The notes under the pieces are model-generated. The model was not told the origin of the DNA and did no database searches. It saw only the letters and a list, made by a program, of their open reading frames with translations. This document shows, piece after piece, positions 8,841-17,788 of a stretch of 64,000 bases of DNA (its first letter is position 1; each line of letters begins with the position of its first letter). The translations under genes and the position numbers were made by a program. This DNA comes from Rikenellaceae bacterium (GTDB lineage Bacteria > Bacteroidota > Bacteroidia > Bacteroidales > Rikenellaceae), in assembly GCA_015060065.1 (NCBI GenBank), contig SUZF01000001.1:62001-126000 (forward strand), read 5' to 3'.

Positions 8841-10733
8841 TTACTCCTCTGCCAATACCCACGCATTCTGGCGGAAGATATCCATCTTCTTCGCAGGTGC
8901 TGCCAAACGCTTAACCGGTCGGCTGAACGACATCTCACGACCCGACAGACGCTTCACGCTTGCAGTTGCTGCGGGGAACTCCTTGCCCAAAATGTCGTCC
9001 AAAGCGACAGCAAAGTAGTCCGCCAAGAGAGTTGCAACCTCGCCCTCGTACTCAATGTCGATAAGTTGTGTACCCCAATCTACGGGCAACAGCGAATCGT
9101 AGAACGACTGACAATCCAACTTGCCCTCCGGAACAAATCCGTTGTCATAGTTCGACTCTCCATTGCAGTTATAGGACTGGAAGGTAATCGGAGCAAAGAT
9201 ATAGTGGTTACCATCGATTGCACCAAGACCATTTTGGGTATTCCAAACCTCCATACCCACATTCTTTCCGTTGGTTCTACCACCAACCAGCGTAACCTTC
9301 TTGCCAATACCGCGCAGTGCGTTAATGAGCATCTCACTCGACGAAGCGGTGTCATTCGTACCTACAACATAAATCTCCTTCAAAGGGAAGTTATATGCCA
9401 TGGCTGCATCTGCATCGAACTCATCCTTCTTATAGGTAGTGTAGTCCGACTTGTTGCGACCCTGCTCCACCATGCGCTCGTCATTGTAACGCGAGTACAT
9501 GAAGACCCTCGGCTGACCGCCATTGAGAGCATCTGCTCCGGCAACCAAACTCGACAGGTAGCAGCACGATGCCACATTTCCTCCACCATTGTAGCGGAAG
9601 TCGAGAATCATGTAGTCAATCGGCGAAACCTCGGCAAAGAGATCAAATGCCTCCTTGATTTTGTCGTCGTATGCTGCATCAAACGAGTTATAAACCATAT
9701 AGGCAACATTGACCTTCTTCGACTCATCCTCCTTCGACTTGAAGGTATAGACATCATAGAAAATCACAGGATTCTCGAAGTATGTCGCTGCGGTCATATT
9801 TACACTGCGAGGAGATACCAGCTCCCAAGCCAAGAAGTCGAAGGTTTGTACTGTAAGTGCAAGATTTGTACCTACGGGAACCTCCATAAGGAAGTTGTCA
9901 CGCCATAAAGCCCAATAGTTATCCTGCGTAATCTGCGTACCGTTTATCGTGCCGATAACATCACCTCGCTTCAAGCCTGCTGCTTCCGCCGGAGAGTCCT
10001 CATACACATACTCCACAACCAGATATACAGCACCACTATCGTCGAAAGCGAGTGCATAAACCGATACTCCAAAACCCTGATAGAAGGTCTTGTCGGCACG
10101 GGTCATACTCTGTGCCGTCGGAGTTGTGCGCTGGATGTACGAGTAATAGACCCATTCAGTAGTACCATCTGCCAACGTGTGGAGATAGCCGTCCATCATA
10201 TTGGTATTGATAGATTTCAGTGCGCTATCGAGGAAGTCGTCATAAGCCTGATTCCAAACCGGTGCGCCCTTTGCACGCAAATCCTCGTTCCAGAGGTAGT
10301 ACTTATCGAGGAAGGGCCATGTAAAGGTCTTATTAACATTTGCATCAGTACCCTTCGCATTCATCGACAACTGCGTAAAGCGGCAGATAGTAATCTTACT
10401 TGCCACACCCTCAACCTTAACCGACAAGGTCAGGTTACGAGAGTATTGACCCTCATTCGCGGTAAAATCCAAAACAATGTCGTGGGTACCGGCCTCGCCC
10501 TTGTTCGCCGATGAGATGGAAGCAATACGAGATTGCGAAACCGTAGCCTCCCAAGCAGCCTCGGACGTAATAGTGATAGTGACCTGCTGCGCCTCGCCGG
10601 TAATCTCCATCTTATCCTCACAACTCTTATAGGTTATGCCCTTGGGAGTGTCATCAACACCGGGACCCGGTTGAGAACAAGCCGCCACTATAAGTGCCAA
10701 ACCGCACATTGCTAATTTGAACAGATTTTTCAT
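8841..10733 (-). CDS. S41-family peptidase lipoprotein with BACON-like and PDZ domains
   Basis: The start at 10733 gives a lipoprotein signal (MKNLFKLAMCGLALIVAACS, lipobox cysteine at about residue 19). A longer in-frame ORF reaches 10877, but that extension overlaps nth and has no signal-like character. After the signal comes an all-beta BACON-like repeat (about 30-115), then a PDZ-type region (GFGVSVYALAFDD to GDVIGTINGTQI) and a tail-specific protease core. The core has LDFRYNGGGNV, the serine region NDTASSSEM and a GRTNGKNVG lysine segment. It is about 630 residues long and probably outer-membrane anchored; its role in processing or degrading surface proteins is inferred from the family. 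Confidence 0.88.
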   Translation of the reverse strand: MKNLFKLAMCGLALIVAACSQPGPGVDDTPKGITYKSCEDKMEITGEAQQVTITITSEAAWEATVSQSRIASISSANKGEAGTHDIVLDFTANEGQYSRNLTLSVKVEGVASKITICRFTQLSMNAKGTDANVNKTFTWPFLDKYYLWNEDLRAKGAPVWNQAYDDFLDSALKSINTNMMDGYLHTLADGTTEWVYYSYIQRTTPTAQSMTRADKTFYQGFGVSVYALAFDDSGAVYLVVEYVYEDSPAEAAGLKRGDVIGTINGTQITQDNYWALWRDNFLMEVPVGTNLALTVQTFDFLAWELVSPRSVNMTAATYFENPVIFYDVYTFKSKEDESKKVNVAYMVYNSFDAAYDDKIKEAFDLFAEVSPIDYMILDFRYNGGGNVASCCYLSSLVAGADALNGGQPRVFMYSRYNDERMVEQGRNKSDYTTYKKDEFDADAAMAYNFPLKEIYVVGTNDTASSSEMLINALRGIGKKVTLVGGRTNGKNVGMEVWNTQNGLGAIDGNHYIFAPITFQSYNCNGESNYDNGFVPEGKLDCQSFYDSLLPVDWGTQLIDIEYEGEVATLLADYFAVALDDILGKEFPAATASVKRLSGREMSFSRPVKRLAAPAKKMDIFRQNAWVLAEE

Positions 10734-10760
10734 TTTCTCTACTTTTTTAGTGTTTGTGCG

Positions 10761-10768
10761 CAAAGATA
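10761..10768 (-). promoter_or_regulatory. Candidate -7 box for the S41 lipoprotein gene
   Basis: TATCTTTG on the - strand lies 27 bases upstream of the lipoprotein start at 10733 and just beyond the nth stop codon. No TTTG is found at the usual -33 spacing. Confidence 0.4.
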
Positions 10769-10773
10769 ACGCT

Positions 10774-11427
10774 TTACATCGAGATTTTGGTCTTTTTGGC
10801 AAAAAAATATTTACACCACAACGAAATGCCACACTCCGCACACTTCGGAGAACGTGCCGTACAGACATATCGTCCATGCAAAATCAGCCAATGGTGCGCT
10901 ATGGGTAACAGGTGCGAAGGGATATGCTTTTCGAGTTGCAACTCGGTCTGCAACGGGGTTTTAGCATTGCGTGTAAGACCTATGCGAGCCGAGACTCTGA
11001 ACACGTGAGTATCGACCGGCATAACCTCCTTCTGCCATAGCACTGCCCCCACGACATTCGCTGTCTTGCGACCTACACCCGGCAGCCTTTGCAACTGCTC
11101 ACGATCGCTCGGCACCTCGCCCCCGAACTCGTCTCGTAACATCCGCGACATCGCAGCCAAATGCTTTGCCTTATTATTGGGATAGGAGATGCTCTTGATG
11201 TAGCCATAAATCTCCTCCGGCGAAGCCTCCGCCATAGCCTCGGCAGTCGGATACGCCTCAAAGAGTGCGGGAGTAGTCATATTGACCCTCTTGTCGGTAC
11301 ATTGAGCCGAAAGAACAACCGCCACCAGCAACTCGAATGGCGAGCGGAAGTTGAGTTCGCTCTCCGCCACGGGCATACTCTCCTGAAAGTACTCTATAAC
11401 TCCTTGGTATCGCTCTTTGAGGGTCAT
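10774..11427 (-). CDS. nth: Endonuclease III
   Basis: Nth removes oxidised pyrimidines and nicks the abasic site in base excision repair. From the ATG at 11427 the protein is 217 residues. It has the helix-hairpin-helix LPGVGRKTA with the catalytic lysine at residue 121, the catalytic aspartate at 139 (PVDTHVFRV), and a 4Fe-4S loop C-x6-C-x2-C-x5-C near the end. A GTG at 11433, which overlaps the uvrD TAG, is an alternative start. The gene directly follows uvrD, so the two repair genes form an operon. Confidence 0.93.
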   Translation of the reverse strand: MTLKERYQGVIEYFQESMPVAESELNFRSPFELLVAVVLSAQCTDKRVNMTTPALFEAYPTAEAMAEASPEEIYGYIKSISYPNNKAKHLAAMSRMLRDEFGGEVPSDREQLQRLPGVGRKTANVVGAVLWQKEVMPVDTHVFRVSARIGLTRNAKTPLQTELQLEKHIPSHLLPIAHHWLILHGRYVCTARSPKCAECGISLWCKYFFAKKTKISM

Positions 11428-11432
11428 CGGCA

Positions 11433-13862
11433 CTACAATTTTGTAAGTTTTGCAAATTTAGCCAGCAGGGTCTTCTCGCCGTAGCCGTCACCAAACTCTA
11501 CGATAAGTTTATGGTCAGTGGCGAGTGCCTCGATATGGCGAATCACACCAGCACCAAACTTCGGATGTTCAACCTTCTCGCCCACAGCGTAGTTGCAAGG
11601 CGTGGCAGGGGTGGTCTGCGATGACGTAGTTTCGCCCTCCACCTTGCGCGAAATGCCCAATCGACGCATTCCGTCGGTCGATGTGCGCACCGGCTCGACA
11701 ATTGCAGGATTCGGTAGCGAAGGCTTGGACGGCTCCTGGGGTCGGCTTTTGAAGCGGTAGTCGAAACGCTTGCGCAACTCCTCAACGGCTGTGCGACCCT
11801 CGCTATTCACGCGACTGCCAGCCTCGTTGAGCGAGCGCGTGGGTCGAGAATTGCGCTTAACCTCGAAGTCCGCCTCGATATACTCCTCGTCAATCTCCGC
11901 AAGGAAACGGCTCTGCTGCGAAAACTCCATATTACCCCACTTGAAACGCATCTCGGCATAGGAGAGCGTCGCCTCTCTTTTGGCACGCGTCAGCGCAACA
12001 TAGAACAATCTGCGCTCCTCCTCCAAGCCGTCGGGGGTCTCCATCGCTCGTTGCGACGGAAAGAGGTTCTCCTCCATGCCCACAACATATACAAACTCAT
12101 ATTCGAGCCCCTTTGCCGAGTGAACCGTCATCAGCGTAACTTTGTGCTGCTCCTCCTCGTCCTCGTTGTCCATGTCGGTCATCAGCATCACGCTCTGCAA
12201 CCACTCTTCGATGGTCGCCTCCTCCGCCTCTTCGCGCTCGCCATTGCGAATCTCGGCATCGCGCTGCTCTTTGAAGAGTTGCATCGTGTTGAGCAACTCC
12301 TCGATATTGTCTATGGCACTCTGCGCCTCCGGGGTATTCTCGGTGCGGTATGCTCCAAGTATTCCGGAGCGGGTTGCAACCTCCAAACCGAAGTCGTAGA
12401 GGCTCTTCTCGGCATCTGCACGAGCCAACGAGAGCGAGCGAATCAACTCCACAAACTCGGCAACCTTGCGCACAATGGCACGAGTCACGGTGTCGGTAAC
12501 GGGCTCTGCAACAAGCGTATCGACCGCCTCCCACATCGACACTCCTCGCTCGCGAGCAATAGCCTCGATGCGTTGTATGGTTGTATCGCCAATACCTCGT
12601 GCGGGATAGTTCACGATTCGCTTGAAGGCTTCGTCATCACGCGGATTGATAATCAGGCGGATATATCCCAGCATATCCTTTACCTCCTTATGGTCGTAGA
12701 AAGAGTTTCCCTTGTATATGCGGTAGGGAATACCTCGACGACGCAGGGCATCCTCAAAGACCATCGACTGGTTATTTGTTCGGTAGAGAATCGCCACCTC
12801 GTTCCAATCAATGCCGCAGTCGCGCACTCTGTCGCGCATGTCGTTCACAACAAGTTCTGCCTCCTCGCGGTCGGTATAGGCGCGGAACAATCGCACGGGA
12901 GAGCCTTTTGACCCCTCCGAGAAGCACTTCTTCTCCATTCGACGGGAGTTGTGCTTGATGACCGAGTTTGCCGCCTCGACAATGGTCTGGGTCGAGCGGT
13001 AGTTCTGTTCGAGTTTGAAGACCTTGGCTGCTGGATAGTCGCGCTTGAAACTCAAAATATTCTCGATTTTCGCACCGCGGAACGAGTAGATCGACTGCGC
13101 ATCATCGCCTACCACGCAGACCCTCGAATGAAGTTGCGACAAGCGACGGATGATGATATACTGCGCGTAGTTGGTATCCTGATACTCATCGACCAAGATA
13201 TATTGAAACAACTCCTGATACCTCGCCAACACATCGGGACAATCCTTCAAGAGGATGTTGGTTTGCAGCAACAGGTCATCGAAGTCCATCGCTCCGTTCT
13301 GCTTGCAGCGAGCGCAGTAGATGTTGTAGATATTGCCAAATTCGGGAATCTGCTTTTGGCGGTCCTCCGCGCCATACGACGGATTGGAGATATATGCACC
13401 CGGTGTTACAAGGCAGTTCTTGGCATACGAGATACGCGAAGCGAGTGTGTTGGGCTTGTACTTATCGTCATCGAGATTTAGTTCTTTGACAATTGTTTTA
13501 AGCAGATTCTTCACATCCGCAGGCTCATAAATCGTAAAACTCTCCGGGAAGCCTATTCGCTCGGCATTCTCGCGCAGGATTCGCGCAAAGACCGAGTGAA
13601 AAGTTCCCATTCGCAGATAGCGGCTACGTGAGCCTATCATCGCCTCGATACGGGTACGCATCTGCTCGGCAGCCTTATTCGTAAAGGTCAGTGCCAGAAT
13701 ATTATGCGGAGCCACGCCCTGCTCTATCATATAGGCTATGCGCGAGGTCAGCACACGGGTTTTTCCGGAGCCGGCACCGGCTATGATGAGCGAGGGCGAG
13801 GCGTAATTCACGACTGCATCACGTTGTGCGGGGTTGAGCCCTTGTAAAATTTGCGATTCCAT
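11433..13862 (-). CDS. uvrD: UvrD/PcrA-type 3'-5' DNA helicase
   Basis: This superfamily 1 helicase is 809 residues from the ATG at 13862. Motifs run in order: Walker A GAGSGKTRVL near residue 25, DEYQDTNY, GDDAQSIYSFRGA, LEQNYRST, TVHSAKGLEYEFV and VALTRAKRE. A C-terminal HPKFGAGVI segment matches the PcrA/UvrD tail that contacts partners such as RNA polymerase. The frame stays open to 14018, but the extra 52 residues lie upstream of the promoter and are rejected. It works in excision repair and displacement of bound proteins. Its stop overlaps a possible GTG start of nth. Confidence 0.95.
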   Translation of the reverse strand: MESQILQGLNPAQRDAVVNYASPSLIIAGAGSGKTRVLTSRIAYMIEQGVAPHNILALTFTNKAAEQMRTRIEAMIGSRSRYLRMGTFHSVFARILRENAERIGFPESFTIYEPADVKNLLKTIVKELNLDDDKYKPNTLASRISYAKNCLVTPGAYISNPSYGAEDRQKQIPEFGNIYNIYCARCKQNGAMDFDDLLLQTNILLKDCPDVLARYQELFQYILVDEYQDTNYAQYIIIRRLSQLHSRVCVVGDDAQSIYSFRGAKIENILSFKRDYPAAKVFKLEQNYRSTQTIVEAANSVIKHNSRRMEKKCFSEGSKGSPVRLFRAYTDREEAELVVNDMRDRVRDCGIDWNEVAILYRTNNQSMVFEDALRRRGIPYRIYKGNSFYDHKEVKDMLGYIRLIINPRDDEAFKRIVNYPARGIGDTTIQRIEAIARERGVSMWEAVDTLVAEPVTDTVTRAIVRKVAEFVELIRSLSLARADAEKSLYDFGLEVATRSGILGAYRTENTPEAQSAIDNIEELLNTMQLFKEQRDAEIRNGEREEAEEATIEEWLQSVMLMTDMDNEDEEEQHKVTLMTVHSAKGLEYEFVYVVGMEENLFPSQRAMETPDGLEEERRLFYVALTRAKREATLSYAEMRFKWGNMEFSQQSRFLAEIDEEYIEADFEVKRNSRPTRSLNEAGSRVNSEGRTAVEELRKRFDYRFKSRPQEPSKPSLPNPAIVEPVRTSTDGMRRLGISRKVEGETTSSQTTPATPCNYAVGEKVEHPKFGAGVIRHIEALATDHKLIVEFGDGYGEKTLLAKFAKLTKL

Positions 13863-13871
13863 ATCTGCCGA

Positions 13872-13903
13872 CAAAAGTACGAACAATTCCCGTGGTGGCG
13901 AAA
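13872..13903 (-). promoter_or_regulatory. Promoter of uvrD-nth
   Basis: TACTTTTG on the - strand (13879-13872) is a perfect -7 box, with TTTC about 20 bases upstream in place of TTTG. The box ends only 9 bases before the uvrD ATG, which predicts a leader of about 5 bases. Confidence 0.6.
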
Positions 13904-13983
13904 CTTTTTCGCCCGTTTTTTGCAAGAATATCTCCCCACCCCTCTCCGAGATGTTGCAGATTGCGAAAATTTGGAACTTTTGA

Positions 13984-14002
13984 CGAATTTTTATTAAATT
14001 CG
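13984..14002. promoter_or_regulatory. Inverted repeat between uvrD and moxR
   Basis: A perfect 7-bp inverted repeat (13984-13990 and 13996-14002, arms CGAATTT and AAATTCG, five-base spacer) lies 62 bases upstream of moxR in the divergent gap. It could be an operator or part of a promoter. No full TTTG/TAnnTTTG pair is evident for moxR. Confidence 0.35.
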
Positions 14003-14063
14003 CAACATATTTGCGCATTTTGCGTTAAGGTTATACCATTGAATCAAACACACACCATCAGAT

Positions 14064-15062
14064 ATGAGTGAAGTAATAAACATCAAAGAACTTAACGAGC
14101 GTATCGAGCGCGAAAGCCTCTTTGTCGATACGTTGCGTGGCGAAATGTCGAAGGTTATTGTCGGTCAGGCACATCTGGTCGATACTCTGCTTATCGGTCT
14201 GCTCTCGAATGGACACATCCTGCTCGAAGGCGTTCCCGGATTGGCAAAAACACTCGCAATCACAACCCTTGCCAAGGCTGTCGATGCCGACTTTTCGCGC
14301 ATACAATTTACCCCCGACCTGCTCCCTGCGGACTTGGTGGGTACGCTTATCTATTCACAGAAGAACGAGGACTTCACCGTCAAGAAGGGTCCCGTATTTG
14401 CGAACTTTGTGCTGGCTGACGAGATTAACCGCTCGCCGGCGAAAGTACAGTCCGCACTGCTCGAAGCGATGCAGGAGCGTCAGGTAACCCTCGGCGACAA
14501 GACCTACAAGTTGCCGGAGCCGTTCCTTGTGTTGGCAACGCAGAACCCCCTCGAACAGGAGGGTACATATCCGCTGCCGGAGGCGCAGGTGGACCGCTTT
14601 ATGCTTAAAGCGAAGATTACCTACCCCAAGAAGCAGGAGGAGCGCGAGATTGTGCGCATGAATCTTTCGGGTGCCGGTATGCCCGAAGTGCAGAAGGTTA
14701 TCTCGCCCGAAGATATCGTCAAGGCACGCAAGGTTGTCGAGGAGGTCTATATGGACGAGAAGATTGAGAAGTACATAATCGATATCATCTTCGCCACTCG
14801 TGAGCCGGCAGAGTACAACCTTGAACGTCTGCGCCCGCTTATCGCCTACGGAGGCTCGCCCCGCGCCAGCATCTCGTTGGCAAAGGCCGCACGAGCATAC
14901 GCCTTCATTCGTCGCAGAGGATATGTCATTCCCGAAGATGTACGTGCCGTATGTCACGATGTGCTGCGCCACCGTATCGGTTTGACCTACGAGGCAGAGG
15001 CGGAGAATATCACCACCGAGGAGATTATTACCGATATTCTGAACAACGTAATCGTTCCCTAA
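14064..15062 (+). CDS. MoxR-family AAA+ ATPase
   Basis: MoxR ATPases act as chaperones that mature metal-binding von Willebrand A proteins. The 332-residue product has Walker A GVPGLAKT at 56-63, Walker B VLADEINRSP and the sensor region ATQNPLEQEGTYPLPEAQ. It is first in a same-strand cluster with a DUF58 protein and two VWA proteins, the usual setting for this ATPase in Bacteroidetes Bat loci. It should act in the cytosol at the membrane face. Its exact client is inferred from context. Confidence 0.93.
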   Translation: MSEVINIKELNERIERESLFVDTLRGEMSKVIVGQAHLVDTLLIGLLSNGHILLEGVPGLAKTLAITTLAKAVDADFSRIQFTPDLLPADLVGTLIYSQKNEDFTVKKGPVFANFVLADEINRSPAKVQSALLEAMQERQVTLGDKTYKLPEPFLVLATQNPLEQEGTYPLPEAQVDRFMLKAKITYPKKQEEREIVRMNLSGAGMPEVQKVISPEDIVKARKVVEEVYMDEKIEKYIIDIIFATREPAEYNLERLRPLIAYGGSPRASISLAKAARAYAFIRRRGYVIPEDVRAVCHDVLRHRIGLTYEAEAENITTEEIITDILNNVIVP

Positions 15063-15077
15063 CGGCAACGTCGGCAG

Positions 15078-15962
15078 ATGCAACAGAACGAAAACGATAT
15101 CCTCAAACGCGTCCGTAAAATCGAAATCAAGACGCGCGGGTTGTCAAATGAGATTTTCGCAGGAAAGTATCACACGGCATTCCGCGGTCGCGGTATGTCC
15201 TTTTCGGAGGTGAGGGAGTATCGCCCCGGAGATGATGTGCGCGATATCGATTGGAACGTAACGGCTCGCTCACGCAAGCCCCACATCAAAGTCTATGAGG
15301 AGGAGCGCGAATTGACGATGATGCTCGTGGTCGATGTCAGCGGCTCACGTCTGTTCGGCTCGGAGGAGCGTACAAAGAAGAATATCATCACCGAAATCGC
15401 TGCGGTACTTGCCTTCTCGGCAGCGCAGAACAATGACAAGGTGGGTTGCATCTTCTTCTCGGACAAGGTCGAGAAGTTTATCCCGCCCAAAAAGGGTAAG
15501 AGTCACGTGCTGATGATTATTCGCGAACTTATCGGCTTCGAGCCTGAATCGCAGCGCACCTGCCTCTCGGAGCCTATTCGTTTTTTGACCAATGTCAATA
15601 AGAAGCGATGCACAACCTTCGTGCTTTCGGACTTTATGGACCCGGCAAGCGACCGCGAGGGGCTGAACGATGCTTTGAAGATTGCCGGAGGCAAGCACGA
15701 TATCGTAGCCATTCGCGTAACAGACCCGCGCGAAGCAGAGTTGCCCGATGTGGGAATCATCGAGTTGCAGGATGCCGAGACGGGTCGTAAGGAGTGGATA
15801 GATACATCGTCGGCACGTGTGCGTGAGCATTATGCCACCTCGTGGCGCAACCACAGCGAGGCTATTCTCTCCCTGCTGAAACACAACCGCATCGACACCG
15901 CCTCAATATCGACCGAGGGCGACTATGTCACAGAACTGATTAAACTTTTCAAACAGCGATGA
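15078..15962 (+). CDS. DUF58 protein of the Bat locus
   Basis: The 294-residue protein carries the DUF58 hallmark GMSFSEVREYRPGDDVRDID near residues 40-58, followed by a VWA-like fold with VVDVSGSRLFGS, a variant metal-site segment. DUF58 proteins almost always follow moxR and are thought to work with it and the VWA partners. It has no clear signal peptide or membrane segment. It overlaps the next gene by four bases (ATGA), which suggests coupled translation. Its biochemical function is not established. Confidence 0.9.
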   Translation: MQQNENDILKRVRKIEIKTRGLSNEIFAGKYHTAFRGRGMSFSEVREYRPGDDVRDIDWNVTARSRKPHIKVYEEERELTMMLVVDVSGSRLFGSEERTKKNIITEIAAVLAFSAAQNNDKVGCIFFSDKVEKFIPPKKGKSHVLMIIRELIGFEPESQRTCLSEPIRFLTNVNKKRCTTFVLSDFMDPASDREGLNDALKIAGGKHDIVAIRVTDPREAELPDVGIIELQDAETGRKEWIDTSSARVREHYATSWRNHSEAILSLLKHNRIDTASISTEGDYVTELIKLFKQR

Positions 15963-16954
15963 GGTTTTTGCGATATATAACAATATGTGTGTCGGCTCTG
16001 CTTATCTCGGCGGTGGCTATTGGAGCAAATGATGCTCCAACCATCACCTCCCGCATCGAGCCAGACAGCATAATGATTGGCGACCGCTTCACATATATTA
16101 TAGATGTGGAGAAGGATATGGTGCAGGAGGTTGCCTTTCCAGAGTTCGAGGCTGACCCAAAGGGCGGTGTCGAACTTGTCGAGAGCCACCCGATTGACAC
16201 CATCTCGCGCGAGGGTCGTCGTCTGCACCTGCGCAAACGCTATACAATGGCGGCATTCGAGGAGGGACGGATATCGATGGGGGCTGCGAAAGTTCTCTAT
16301 GCCGACAAAAACATCATCGACACCCTTACGAGCAACGACGAGGCGATACTCAATGTTGCCACATTCCAAATCGACTCCACCTCACACGCCATATTCGATA
16401 TCAAGCCCCAGATGAAGATGAAGTTCAAGTTCCGCGAAATCAGCGACTATCTGTTATGGTCGTTGCTTGCGGCAGTGATTCTGGCAGGGGCTGTATATGG
16501 CTTGGTGCGCTGGCTTCACTCTCGCGGCAAGAGCATCAAGAGCCTCTTTACGCCCGCACCACCGGAGCCGGCACACATCGTGGCAATTCGCGCGCTCGAA
16601 GAGTTGCACAACCGCAAACTATGGCAGAATAATCTTCACAAAGAGTACTATTCGGGGCTGTCGGATATCCTGCGCACCTACTTGGCGGGTCGCTACGATG
16701 TGGGTGCTATGGAGATGACCACCGACGAGATTGCGGAGGCTGTGCGCGATATCGAGATGCCGACAAAGGCTTCGGTCGATTTGATGTGCGTGCTTCGCGA
16801 TGCAGACCTTGCAAAGTTCGCCAAGGAAGAGCCTGATGCCGAGCAGAATGAGAGTGCCTACTCGAAGGCTTACTACTTCGTCGAGGAGACCAAGCCCGCA
16901 GAGCAGACCCTCGAAGGCGAGGATGAGCAGGCGGTAATAGACAAAATCAACTGA
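15959..16954 (+). CDS. Bat-locus membrane protein with N-terminal beta domain
   Basis: The 331-residue protein begins with a signal peptide (MRFLRYITICVSALLISAVA) followed by about 130 residues of beta-rich periplasmic sequence. One membrane helix near residues 162-185 (LLWSLLAAVILAGAVYGLV) comes next, and then a cytosolic helical tail. This matches the extra membrane protein found between the DUF58 gene and batA in Bacteroidetes. The name BatF/DUF4381-like is tentative. It overlaps the DUF58 gene by ATGA and ends 4 bases before the TPR gene. Its role is not known. Confidence 0.75.
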   Translation: MRFLRYITICVSALLISAVAIGANDAPTITSRIEPDSIMIGDRFTYIIDVEKDMVQEVAFPEFEADPKGGVELVESHPIDTISREGRRLHLRKRYTMAAFEEGRISMGAAKVLYADKNIIDTLTSNDEAILNVATFQIDSTSHAIFDIKPQMKMKFKFREISDYLLWSLLAAVILAGAVYGLVRWLHSRGKSIKSLFTPAPPEPAHIVAIRALEELHNRKLWQNNLHKEYYSGLSDILRTYLAGRYDVGAMEMTTDEIAEAVRDIEMPTKASVDLMCVLRDADLAKFAKEEPDAEQNESAYSKAYYFVEETKPAEQTLEGEDEQAVIDKIN

Positions 16955-16958
16955 TGCT

Positions 16959-17744
16959 ATGGGTAAGAAACTGATATTCACGACAATATTCGCTCTGATA
17001 GCATCGTTCCTTTCGGCACAAAATCTGCCGGAGCGAGGGTTGGTACGCAAGGGAAATCGACAATTTGGGCGCGAGCGATACGAGCGCAGTGTCGATAGTT
17101 ACACCCGTGCATTGGAGGCTGCCCCCGGATGTTTCGAGGCGGGCTACAACCTCTCGAATGCCCTCTTCCGCTCGGAGCGGTACGACAAGGCGGAGCAGAC
17201 ACTCAAAAATTTCGTGACCGATTCGACGCGCACTGCCAAGGAGCATGCCGATGCCTACTACAACCTTGGAAATACCCAATTTATGCAGCAGAAGTTGCAG
17301 GAGGCATTGGAGAGTTACCGCAACTCATTGAGACTCAATCCGGAGGATATGGAGGCAAAGTACAACTACGCCTACACCAAGAAGTTGCTCGAACAACAAC
17401 AGCAGCAACAGCAAAATCAGGAGAATCAAGAGAATCAGGACAACAAGGAGCAGCAACAAAACCAGCAGGGTCAAAACGACCAGAACAATCAGGATAGCCA
17501 AGAAAACCAAGATAAAAACAAGGATAACCAAGAGCAAAACGACCAAAACAAAAACCCTGACCAAGACCAGAACGGCAAGCCCGACAAGGAGGAGCAGGGC
17601 GAGGGTCAGCAGCAACCCCAAGGCGGCATATCGCCACAGGAGCGCGAGGCAATGTTGGAGGCTATCCAAGCCCAAGAGGACAAAACACAAGAGAAGGTCA
17701 AGGAGAAGCAGGGTGTGGTTGTATTCGGAAACAAAAACTGGTAA
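16959..17744 (+). CDS. batC: BatC-like TPR protein with Q/N-rich tail
   Basis: The 261-residue product has a signal peptide (to about residue 20), two to three tetratricopeptide repeats (about 30-140), and then about 80 residues made almost only of Gln, Asn, Asp, Glu and Lys. A short conserved end follows (ISPQEREAMLEAIQAQED). TPR plus a polar low-complexity tail is the usual form of BatC. It should be a periplasmic adaptor for the VWA proteins BatA and BatB. The DNA under the tail (17390-17600) is almost free of T on the coding strand. In the classic order batC follows batB; here it precedes batA. Confidence 0.8.
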   Translation: MGKKLIFTTIFALIASFLSAQNLPERGLVRKGNRQFGRERYERSVDSYTRALEAAPGCFEAGYNLSNALFRSERYDKAEQTLKNFVTDSTRTAKEHADAYYNLGNTQFMQQKLQEALESYRNSLRLNPEDMEAKYNYAYTKKLLEQQQQQQQNQENQENQDNKEQQQNQQGQNDQNNQDSQENQDKNKDNQEQNDQNKNPDQDQNGKPDKEEQGEGQQQPQGGISPQEREAMLEAIQAQEDKTQEKVKEKQGVVVFGNKNW

Positions 17745-17788
17745 CCACCGTGGCCCGAAACGCATAGAGGAGTTATCCTGATGACAAA

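Noticed and set aside
10734..10877. N-terminal extension of the S41 lipoprotein
   Set aside because: It overlaps the end of nth and its own candidate promoter, and hides the clear lipoprotein signal that starts at 10733.
13863..14018. N-terminal extension of UvrD
   Set aside because: It lies upstream of the -7 box at 13879-13872, and homologues start near MESQILQGLNPAQ.
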